Shown piece after piece: positions 1-4,802 of a DNA stretch of 6,160 nucleotides. Each line of letters begins with the position of its first letter. Within the stretch, counting starts at the first letter, position 1. Position numbers and translations under genes: made by a program. Source of the DNA: Phycisphaerales bacterium (GTDB taxonomy: Bacteria; Planctomycetota; Phycisphaerae; Phycisphaerales; SM1A02); NCBI GenBank assembly GCA_007125255.1, contig SLDM01000371.1:1-6160 (forward strand), given 5' to 3'. The notes beneath the pieces were generated by a model. That model searched no databases and had not been told where the DNA came from. It was given only the letters and a program-made list of their open reading frames with translations.

Positions 1-1008
1 TACAACGCCCTCAAGAGCTATGTGAGCAGCAATGACCTGGCGCTCGACGAGCACTACCAGTACGTCAAGACGCAGATGGACGTGGACAACTTCGTGACCT
101 ACTACGTGGCCCAGATCTACTACCGCAATCACGACTGGCCCGGAGGCAACGAGGATTACTGGCGCCCGCAGACCGAAGGCGGACGCTGGCAGTGGCTGCT
201 CTTTGATACCGATCTCGGCTACAACTACGTGGAGGGCCCGAGCACCAATTCGCTCACCCGGCTGATCGACGTTATCCAGGATTGGCGAACGGTGATCTTC
301 CGCAATCTGCTCGACAACGATCAGTTCCGGTACAAGTTCTGTAACCGCATGGCGGAGCTGCTCAACACCGCGTTCAGCACGTCGCACGCGACCGGGGTCA
401 TCGATGCGTGGGCGGAGAAGTTCGATCCGCTCATCGAGGAGCAGATCCATCGCTGGCGGCGCCCGGCCAGTTACGACATCTGGTACAACGGAGGCCGGGG
501 CGTGGTCAGTCTGTTTGCCTTCGCCGAAGCGCGGCCCGGCTTTGTGCGCCAGCATGTCGTTGAACAATTTGATCTCGGCGGAACGGCGGAGCTGACCTTC
601 GTCAACGAGACGCCCGAGTACGGCACCGTGACAATCAACTCCCTCGATCTGGCGCAGCTCGGTTCGCCGTGGACGGGGGTGTACTTCCAGGATGTTCCGC
701 TCCCGCTCACCGCGGAGCCCGCCGAGGGGTACGTCTTTCTCGGCTGGGAAGTGCTGGAGGAGACCCACGGTGAGGCCACGTTCTTCTTCACCCCGGATGG
801 TGATGCAAGCATCATCGCCAAGTTCGCGCCGGAGTCGTCGCTCGGCGACCTCAACGGCGATGGCGCGGTGAACGTCTTTGATCTCCTGATTCTTCTGGAC
901 CAGTGGGGGGTCTGCGAGGGGACCGGCGGAGCGTGCCCGGCGGACCTGAACGGCGATGGCGTGGTCGATGTCTTCGACCTGCTGATTCTCCTTGACCAGT
1001 GGGGGTGA
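1..1008 (+). CDS. CotH-family secreted protein with dockerin-like C-terminus (3' part only)
   Basis: The reading frame is open from base 1 and stops at TGA 1006-1008, giving 335 residues of a gene that begins outside the window. The GTG at 22 is not a credible start because the upstream codons continue the same protein. Residues about 20-80 match the CotH fold (a spore-coat/secreted protein-kinase-like family): DNFVTYYVAQIYY, then NHDWPGGNEDYW, then WQWLLFDTDLG, where D69 and D71 are the expected metal/catalytic acidic pair. Residues about 195-275 look like the beta-rich repeat often found after CotH (GTVTINS...GYVFLGWE...FTPDGDASIIAKF). The tail carries two 12-residue EF-hand/dockerin calcium loops at residues 283-294 and 315-326, each followed by a near-identical LLILLDQWG helix. 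Family knowledge suggests an exported, surface-associated or self-processing protein. The substrate is unknown, and the signal peptide would lie upstream of the window. Confidence 0.88.
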   Translation, partial: YNALKSYVSSNDLALDEHYQYVKTQMDVDNFVTYYVAQIYYRNHDWPGGNEDYWRPQTEGGRWQWLLFDTDLGYNYVEGPSTNSLTRLIDVIQDWRTVIFRNLLDNDQFRYKFCNRMAELLNTAFSTSHATGVIDAWAEKFDPLIEEQIHRWRRPASYDIWYNGGRGVVSLFAFAEARPGFVRQHVVEQFDLGGTAELTFVNETPEYGTVTINSLDLAQLGSPWTGVYFQDVPLPLTAEPAEGYVFLGWEVLEETHGEATFFFTPDGDASIIAKFAPESSLGDLNGDGAVNVFDLLILLDQWGVCEGTGGACPADLNGDGVVDVFDLLILLDQWG

Positions 1009-1049
1009 TGCCGGCGCCGGTCGCTCGAACAGCCTCACCGCGGCTTGGA

Positions 1050-1089
1050 GGCACCAGGGCGCCGAGGCATCAAGGCACCGAGGGAGAGG
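1050..1089. repeat. Degenerate 8-bp tandem repeat, GGCAYCRA type
   Basis: Four consecutive octamers run in phase: GGCACCAG, GGCGCCGA, GGCATCAA and GGCACCGA (1050-1081). A decayed unit GGGAGAGG follows. The array lies 42 bp after the CotH-family stop and outside any credible gene. It shares its period, but not its exact sequence, with the other spacer arrays in this window. Confidence 0.6.
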
Positions 1090-1126
1090 GGGGATGAACG
1101 GCACGCCGTGCCGCGACCCGCTCGTT

Positions 1127-1154
1127 GCCCCGATGCCCCGATGCCCCGATGCCC
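1127..1154. repeat. Perfect 8-bp tandem repeat (GCCCCGAT, 3.5 copies)
   Basis: GCCCCGAT occurs three times without change (1127-1150), followed by half a unit (GCCC, 1151-1154). The array sits about 30 bp upstream of the promoter-like box of panB. It creates a false upstream extension of the panB frame starting at TTG 1125, because the repeat contains no stop in that frame. Confidence 0.8.
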
Positions 1155-1184
1155 TACTCATTCCGCCCGGCTCCGTCCGTGGGG

Positions 1185-1190
1185 TACACT
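1185..1190 (+). promoter_or_regulatory. Candidate -10 box for a leaderless panB mRNA
   Basis: TACACT matches four of six positions of the bacterial -10 consensus. Its last T lies seven bases before the A of the panB ATG, so transcription would be expected to begin at or next to the start codon. No Shine-Dalgarno sequence lies in the intervening ACTCCC. No good -35 box is visible. A very similar arrangement precedes the ATPase gene at 4803, which strengthens the call. Confidence 0.45.
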
Positions 1191-1196
1191 ACTCCC

Positions 1197-2102
1197 ATGG
1201 CGACGGATACCGAAATCAAGACGAATCGGCCCGCGGACTCCGGCGCGACGACTCCCGAGCCGGCCCCGGCGGAGCGGAAGCCCGTCACCCTGCGCACGCT
1301 TCACCGCATGCGGGAGCGCGGCCAGAAGTTCGCCTGCCTGACGTGTTACGATGCGACCACGGCCCGCTGGCTCGAACGGGCGGGCGTGCCGGTGCTGCTC
1401 ATCGGCGACACGGCGGCGGAGGTGATCCTCGGGTACCCGAGCACGATTCACGCGCCGCTGGACTTCCTCATTCAGCTCACCGCGGCGGTCAAACGCGGCG
1501 CGCCGCGGACCTTCGTCATGGGTGACATGCCGTTCATGAGCTATCAGGCCGAGGAAGCCGTGGCGATCCGCAACGCCGGGCGCTTCATGACCGAAGGCAC
1601 GGCCGATGCGGTCAAACTGGAAGTGGATCGCCACCACGCGCCGCTGATTGAGAAGATCAGCCGCGCGGGCATACCCGTCGTCGCCCATATCGGCTCCCGG
1701 CCGCAGCATGCCAAGCGCCACGGCGGATACGCCTCGGCTGGCAAGACGCTGCCGGAAGCGAAGGAGATGCTCGCCGACGCCGCCGCCGCGCAGGAAGCGG
1801 GGGCATCGATTCTGCTGGTTGAAGCGTGTCCGAGCGAGGTCAGCGCAAAAATAGTCGAGAAGTCCCGGGTGCCGGTCATCGGCTGCGGCGCGGGGGAGGC
1901 CTGTGACGGGCAGATCGTGGTCACTCAGGATCTGTTCGGGTTGACCGACTGGCAACCGGCCTTTGCCCGTCCGATCGCCGGGATGGGCGATGCAATCGTG
2001 AAGGCGGCAGAGCGTTGGATCGACATGGTTCGCCAATCTGATTTCGGTGAGCATCCCTACCGGATGAAGGAGAACGAGGCGGCGGGTCTGGATCGATTGT
2101 GA
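1197..2102 (+). CDS. panB: 3-methyl-2-oxobutanoate hydroxymethyltransferase (ketopantoate hydroxymethyltransferase)
   Basis: This cytoplasmic enzyme transfers a hydroxymethyl group from 5,10-methylenetetrahydrofolate to 2-oxoisovalerate to form ketopantoate, an early step of pantothenate and CoA synthesis. The 301-residue product aligns along its length with the PanB TIM barrel. Residues corresponding to E. coli metal, substrate and catalytic positions are present: D71 in LLIGDT, D110 in MGDMPFMSY, K140 and E142 in VKLEVD, H164 in AHIGSRPQ, E209 in LLVEACPSE, then PVIGCGAG and DGQIVVTQDLFGLT. The chosen start is ATG 1197. An in-frame extension to TTG 1125 would translate an 8-bp repeat and is rejected. 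Even so, the first ~28 residues are a Pro/Ala/Thr-rich extension beyond the usual N-terminus, so the protein exceeds the common 265-280 residues. The motif GDTAAEVILGYPST differs from the classic GDSLGM...GHDST but keeps the aspartate. No panC or panD lies nearby. Confidence 0.95.
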   Translation: MATDTEIKTNRPADSGATTPEPAPAERKPVTLRTLHRMRERGQKFACLTCYDATTARWLERAGVPVLLIGDTAAEVILGYPSTIHAPLDFLIQLTAAVKRGAPRTFVMGDMPFMSYQAEEAVAIRNAGRFMTEGTADAVKLEVDRHHAPLIEKISRAGIPVVAHIGSRPQHAKRHGGYASAGKTLPEAKEMLADAAAAQEAGASILLVEACPSEVSAKIVEKSRVPVIGCGAGEACDGQIVVTQDLFGLTDWQPAFARPIAGMGDAIVKAAERWIDMVRQSDFGEHPYRMKENEAAGLDRL

Positions 2103-2131
2103 TTCCCGCTCGGTGAGTTCCTCCGCCGGCA

Positions 2132-2185
2132 ACGGTCCCCAGCAGGGAAATGGCCGGGAAATGGCCGTGAACGGGCCGGGACCGT
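2132..2185 (+). terminator. GC-rich inverted repeat downstream of panB (weak terminator candidate)
   Basis: ACGGTCCC (2132-2139) is perfectly complementary to GGGACCGT (2178-2185), giving an 8-bp stem that encloses 38 bases. It begins 30 bp after the panB stop. There is no following T-run, so it does not fit a standard intrinsic terminator. It could be a Rho-independent variant, an mRNA-end stabiliser or a chance product of GC richness. Confidence 0.25.
2145..2166. repeat. 11-bp tandem duplication in the panB-htrA spacer
   Basis: GGGAAATGGCC occurs twice back to back (2145-2155 and 2156-2166), inside the loop of the 2132-2185 inverted repeat. No function is apparent. Confidence 0.6.
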
Positions 2186-2190
2186 CTGAG

Positions 2191-2229
2191 CCCGGGAAGC
2201 ACCCCTCGAACCGGCCCGGGAAGCGGGCC
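2191..2229. repeat. 10-bp direct repeat and short hairpin in the panB-htrA spacer
   Basis: CCCGGGAAGC occurs at 2191-2200 and again at 2215-2224. The second copy overlaps a 6-bp hairpin, GGCCCG (2213-2218) with CGGGCC (2224-2229) around a five-base loop. The 205-bp spacer 2103-2307 otherwise holds no credible open reading frame on either strand. Confidence 0.45.
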
Positions 2230-2243
2230 CGAGGCGCGCGGGA

Positions 2244-2270
2244 TGAAACCGGCCGGATTCCGGGTCGAAT
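2244..2270 (+). promoter_or_regulatory. Possible ECF-sigma-type promoter before the HtrA-like gene
   Basis: TGAAACC (2244-2250) followed after 14 bases by TCGAAT (2265-2270) resembles the GAAC-type -35 and TCnnA-type -10 elements of extracytoplasmic-function sigma factors. Envelope protease genes of the DegP/HtrA family are often under such control in other bacteria. The match is short, the spacer is slightly tight, and the predicted start would leave a leader of about 30 bases carrying a Shine-Dalgarno-like GAGG. This is a suggestion only. Confidence 0.25.
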
Positions 2271-2298
2271 CATGAGGCAGTGACCGTGCCTGCGGGCC

Positions 2299-2302
2299 GA
2301 GG
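2299..2302 (+). promoter_or_regulatory. Ribosome binding site candidate (GAGG) for the HtrA-like gene
   Basis: GAGG lies five bases before ATG 2308 and supports that start. A second in-frame ATG at 2326 has GGGAG at 2314-2318 with seven bases of spacing, so the shorter product, lacking six residues, cannot be excluded. Both give a short basic stretch before the hydrophobic segment. Confidence 0.45.
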
Positions 2303-2307
2303 TCAGA

Positions 2308-4131
2308 ATGAGCGGGAGTTCACGCATGCGGAAAATTTCGACCCTGGGCCCGACCGTGCTGGTGCTGCTCACCGCCGTGGTCGTCCTGATCGCCGGTCCC
2401 GCCACGATTCGTGAGCTCACCTTTGCGCAGACCTCCGCGCGGGTGATGCAGGCCAGTGACCGTCTGAAGCACAACGATGTTCTGGAACAGGTCAACCAGG
2501 CGTACCGCGACATCGCGACCCTGATGGAACCCAGCGTAGTGCATATCAGCGCGCAGCGCCGCATGCCGGATCTGCGCGGCTTCAGCGCGTCTTCGACCTC
2601 GACCGGTTCCGGCTGGGTCTACGACGAGAATGGTCACATCGTGACCAATTACCATGTCATCGAGAGCGCCGATGAAATCGAGGTGCAGCTCTACACCGGT
2701 GAAATCCGGCCGGCGGAGATCATCGGTTCAGATCCCCTGACGGACATCGCGGTTCTCAAGATTCCTTCCGGCCGCCTCCACGCCGCCCCCCGCGCCAGCG
2801 TGCGGGAACCGGTCGTTCGTGGAGATATGGTGTTCGCTTTCGGTTCGCCGTTTGATTTCCGCTTCTCCATGTCCTCGGGCGTGGTTTCCGGAAAGGGACG
2901 CTCGGTCGGCGTCATTCGAAACCAGTTCGGCCGGGCGACCGGCTACGAGAACTTCATCCAGGTCGACGCGGCGATCAATCCCGGCAATTCCGGCGGACCT
3001 TTGGCGAATCATCGCGGCGAGGTCATCGGCATGAATACCGCCATCGCCACCGCGCCGCGCCAACGGAATGAAGAAGGGCAATTCTCCGGCGTCGGGCTCG
3101 CGATCCCGCTCGACATGATCGAACCGGTCGTCAACCAGCTGATCGCCACCGGCGTGGTCGAGAAAGGCTTCCTCGGTATCACCGTCGCCGACCGGACCAT
3201 GTTCGTCCGCGATGTGTATCGTGCCCGCGGTTACCAGGGCAACGGAGTCGTTATTTCCCGAATCGATCCGAACCGCCCGGACCTCATGGAGCGCTTCCGC
3301 CACGGTGATGTGGTGGTCAGCGTGGATGGCGAATCGCTGGCGACATTTGATCGTGCCGTGGAGCTGGCGCGCGGCGCCGATACGGAGGGATCGCTGACCG
3401 TCACCGTCTGGCGATTTGACCCGGAAACAGAGTCCGGCCGGCACCGCCAGGTTTCCCTGCCGGGGGAACTCGTTGACGCTTTCTCGACGATGCGCGCCGT
3501 TTCGCTGGATGAGCGCATCAGCCGGATGCTGGAGCAGATGGGGTTCTACCACCAGGGCGTGATCGTCTCGCGCGTGGATCTCGACGGACCGGCATACGTC
3601 GCCGGCGTTCGTGCCGGCGATGTCGTGACGCACGTCAACGAAACCCCCGTCATTCAGCTCTCGCAGCTTCAGTCCGTCATTACCTCCCTGTTGCCGGACG
3701 ATATCGCGGGGCTTGAGGTATGGCGGTACGACCAACAAAGCCAGTTCGGCGAGACGACCACCATCGACGTTCCGCTCGCCCAGTTGGACCAGGTACGCGT
3801 GACCGGTCAGATCGATCCGCAACGGCACCGTGAATCGATTGAATCGCTCGGCATCGCCCGAATGCGAACCCTGACCGAAGCCCTGGCCGAAGAGTTCAGC
3901 CTCGGTTACCACCCCGGCGTCCTGATCGAAGAACTTGTCCCCGGCTCATCGCTCGCCCAGCAGATCCGCCCCGGTGCGATCATCATCAACGTCATGGACA
4001 CCTCGGTCGCGGACGTCGATGAGTTTCTGGCCGTGCTGGCGACCATCAATTTCCAGGCCTCCCGCAGCGTTCGGATCGTGGTCCGCAACCCCGACGGCAG
4101 CACCTCGACCGCACAGATGCGGATGCGCTGA
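2308..4131 (+). CDS. HtrA/Deg-type S1C serine endoprotease, membrane-anchored, three PDZ domains
   Basis: The protein is predicted to be an envelope quality-control protease that cleaves unfolded exported proteins. It has 607 residues. A hydrophobic segment at about 14-30 after basic residues suggests a signal anchor or signal peptide. A helical linker (about 50-75) leads to a trypsin-fold domain (about 76-285) with the full triad: H116 in TNYHVI, D146 in DPLTDIAVL and S228 in INPGNSGGP. Three PDZ-like regions follow: about 286-385 (KGFLGITV...), about 405-475 (MGFYHQGVIVSRV...AGVRAGDVV) and about 512-593 (SLGIARM...PGVLIEELVPGSS). Typical DegP/DegQ have two PDZ domains and DegS one, so this is longer than usual. 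The first PDZ is interrupted by a stretch around 300-310, and the third is the most divergent. No partner gene is adjacent. The identity as HtrA/Deg is secure; assignment to degP, degQ or degS is not. Confidence 0.93.
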   Translation: MSGSSRMRKISTLGPTVLVLLTAVVVLIAGPATIRELTFAQTSARVMQASDRLKHNDVLEQVNQAYRDIATLMEPSVVHISAQRRMPDLRGFSASSTSTGSGWVYDENGHIVTNYHVIESADEIEVQLYTGEIRPAEIIGSDPLTDIAVLKIPSGRLHAAPRASVREPVVRGDMVFAFGSPFDFRFSMSSGVVSGKGRSVGVIRNQFGRATGYENFIQVDAAINPGNSGGPLANHRGEVIGMNTAIATAPRQRNEEGQFSGVGLAIPLDMIEPVVNQLIATGVVEKGFLGITVADRTMFVRDVYRARGYQGNGVVISRIDPNRPDLMERFRHGDVVVSVDGESLATFDRAVELARGADTEGSLTVTVWRFDPETESGRHRQVSLPGELVDAFSTMRAVSLDERISRMLEQMGFYHQGVIVSRVDLDGPAYVAGVRAGDVVTHVNETPVIQLSQLQSVITSLLPDDIAGLEVWRYDQQSQFGETTTIDVPLAQLDQVRVTGQIDPQRHRESIESLGIARMRTLTEALAEEFSLGYHPGVLIEELVPGSSLAQQIRPGAIIINVMDTSVADVDEFLAVLATINFQASRSVRIVVRNPDGSTSTAQMRMR

Positions 4132-4155
4132 GCCAGGCTCACCGCCCGAGAGGGC
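4129..4155 (+). terminator. Paired hairpins at the end of the HtrA-like gene (weak terminator candidate)
   Basis: TGAGCC (4129-4134, including the stop codon) pairs with GGCTCA (4136-4141). Three bases on, GCCC (4144-4147) and GGGC (4152-4155) form a small stem closed by a GAGA (GNRA-type) loop. No T-run follows, so classic intrinsic termination is not supported. An mRNA 3'-end structure is possible. Confidence 0.25.
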
Positions 4156-4184
4156 AATGGCGTTCGAGAATCGGTGGGGGGAAG

Positions 4185-4248
4185 AAAGTGACGAAGTGAC
4201 GAAGTGACGAAGTAACGAAGTGACGAAGTGACGAAGTGACTAAGTGAC
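4185..4248. repeat. 8-bp tandem repeat array (GAAGTGAC, 8 units)
   Basis: Eight uninterrupted octamers are in register. Five read GAAGTGAC exactly, and three carry one substitution (AAAGTGAC, GAAGTAAC, TAAGTGAC). A spaced ninth, near-matching unit, GAAGTGAG, is at 4253-4260. There are no spacers between units, so it is a microsatellite-like array and not a CRISPR. It begins 53 bp after the HtrA-like stop and opens the repeat island that fills the 4132-4802 gap. Confidence 0.9.
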
Positions 4249-4286
4249 CGGGGAAGTGAGGGCGTCTGGTGGGCGTCAAGCTTTGG

Positions 4287-4423
4287 CCGGGCGATCGTCC
4301 TTCCATCCCGCACGGCCGACTCTCTGCGGCCCTCTGGCCGTGGCACCTTGCGGGCAGGACGCTATTGGTACACGGGTCGCTCTTGGCGCGCCCCTGGATT
4401 CCCGCTTCCCGCGGGAATGACGG
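4287..4423. repeat. Dispersed repeat element, copy 1 (with ATTCCC/GGGAAT inverted repeat)
   Basis: The segment from GGCGATCGTCC (4290) to GGGAATGACGG (4423) recurs at 4525-4651. The first 116 bp differ by one base only (T4323 against C4558). After that, this copy has a 7-bp tandem duplication of TTCCCGC at 4399-4412. The right end carries ATTCCC (4398-4403) and GGGAAT (4413-4418) as an inverted repeat. Upstream, CGTCCT (4296-4301), CCCGCA (4307-4312) and CGGCC (4313-4317) can pair with GGCCG (4336-4340), TGCGGG (4349-4354) and AGGACG (4356-4361), predicting a long imperfect hairpin. A GGCGCGCC palindrome is at 4385-4392. No protein function is evident. Confidence 0.88.
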
Positions 4424-4432
4424 AATGGAGGG

Positions 4433-4496
4433 GAAGCGACGGAGCGACGGAGGGGCGAAGCGACGAAGGGGGATCGAGGCATTGAGACATCGAGTG
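4433..4496. repeat. Degenerate 8-bp-period array between the two repeat elements
   Basis: Eight octamers stay in register: GAAGCGAC, GGAGCGAC, GGAGGGGC, GAAGCGAC, GAAGGGGG, then ATCGAGGC, ATTGAGAC and ATCGAGTG. The first half resembles the GAAGTGAC array at 4185-4248. The second half changes to an ATCGAG motif without losing phase. The remaining bases to the next element copy (4497-4522) show no further clear structure. Confidence 0.65.
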
Positions 4497-4522
4497 GTGG
4501 TGACTGAGCGTCGTACCTCGGT

Positions 4523-4651
4523 CCGGCGATCGTCCTTCCATCCCGCACGGCCGACTCCCTGCGGCCCTCTGGCCGTGGCACCTTGCGGGCAGGACGCTAT
4601 TGGTACACGGGTCGCTCTTGGCGCGCCCCTGGATTCCCGCGGGAATGACGG
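4523..4651. repeat. Dispersed repeat element, copy 2 (perfect 14-bp palindrome)
   Basis: This is a direct copy of the element at 4287-4423, offset by 235 bp over the first 116 bases. It lacks the 7-bp TTCCCGC duplication, so its right end is the perfect palindrome ATTCCCGCGGGAAT (4633-4646) followed by GACGGG. The hairpin-forming blocks of copy 1 are all retained. The near-identity points to recent duplication or gene conversion. On the reverse strand both copies give an open frame containing [20 protein letters not shown], which I take to be a by-product of the repeat. Confidence 0.88.
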
Positions 4652-4670
4652 GATCACGACGCTCCCCGAG

Positions 4671-4709
4671 GTCACCCACCCCTCCGTCACTCCGTCATTT
4701 CGTCACTGT
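4671..4709. repeat. 8-bp-period array in opposite orientation (GTCACTTC type)
   Basis: GTCACTCC (4686-4693), GTCATTTC (4694-4701) and GTCACTGT (4702-4709) are in register, with GTCACCCA (4671-4678) a near-match one interrupted unit earlier. The pattern is the reverse complement of the GAAGTGAC array at 4185-4248, so the island is bounded by the same octamer family in inverted orientation. Bases 4710-4789 show nothing further that I can name. Confidence 0.6.
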
Positions 4710-4789
4710 CCCTCCCTGCCTCTCATCACGAACTGGACAGGCCGTGTTCCCCCTCGCCAGGATCGCCTGCTCGGAAACCGCCGCTCTGC

Positions 4790-4795
4790 TACGAT
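4790..4795 (+). promoter_or_regulatory. Candidate -10 box for a leaderless ATPase mRNA
   Basis: TACGAT matches four of six consensus -10 positions. Its last base is eight bases before the A of ATG 4803, placing the expected transcription start one base before the start codon. The bases in between (ATCGCCC) contain no Shine-Dalgarno sequence. The block TAC-nn-T-A...CCC-ATG is shared with the panB start region. No convincing -35 box is visible. Confidence 0.45.
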
Positions 4796-4802
4796 ATCGC
4801 CC

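Noticed and set aside
471..854. Minus-strand open frame (127 codons) inside the CotH-family gene
   Set aside because: It overlaps a plus-strand coding region with clear domain matches, and its own translation is Ser/Pro/Arg-rich without motifs.
1010..1020. CCGGCGCCGG palindrome just after the CotH-family stop as a terminator
   Set aside because: It has no loop or T-run, and such palindromes are common in GC-rich DNA.
1125..1196. Upstream TTG start for panB
   Set aside because: The extra residues translate the GCCCCGAT repeat and would place the promoter-like box inside the gene.
1158..2564. Long minus-strand open frame (468 codons) over panB and the following spacer
   Set aside because: It lies opposite a clear panB and runs through a repeat-rich spacer into the protease gene. 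Its translation is Arg/His/Pro-rich with no recognisable domain, as expected for an antisense frame of GC-rich genes.
2728..3912. Long minus-strand open frame (394 codons) opposite the protease gene
   Set aside because: The plus strand encodes an unmistakable HtrA catalytic domain and PDZ regions here. The antisense frame has no family motifs.
4185..4248. CRISPR array
   Set aside because: The units are 8 bp and directly abut, with no unique spacers. No cas gene is present.
4139..4690. Minus-strand open frame (183 codons) over the repeat island
   Set aside because: It is made of translated octamers (repeats of VTSSLRHF) and of the duplicated element. An 8-bp repeat with no stop in any phase gives open frames automatically.
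4269..4802. 534-bp upstream extension of the ATPase frame
   Set aside because: The added 178 residues come from both repeat-element copies and the octamer array. The family N-terminus begins just after ATG 4803, where a promoter-like box is also found.
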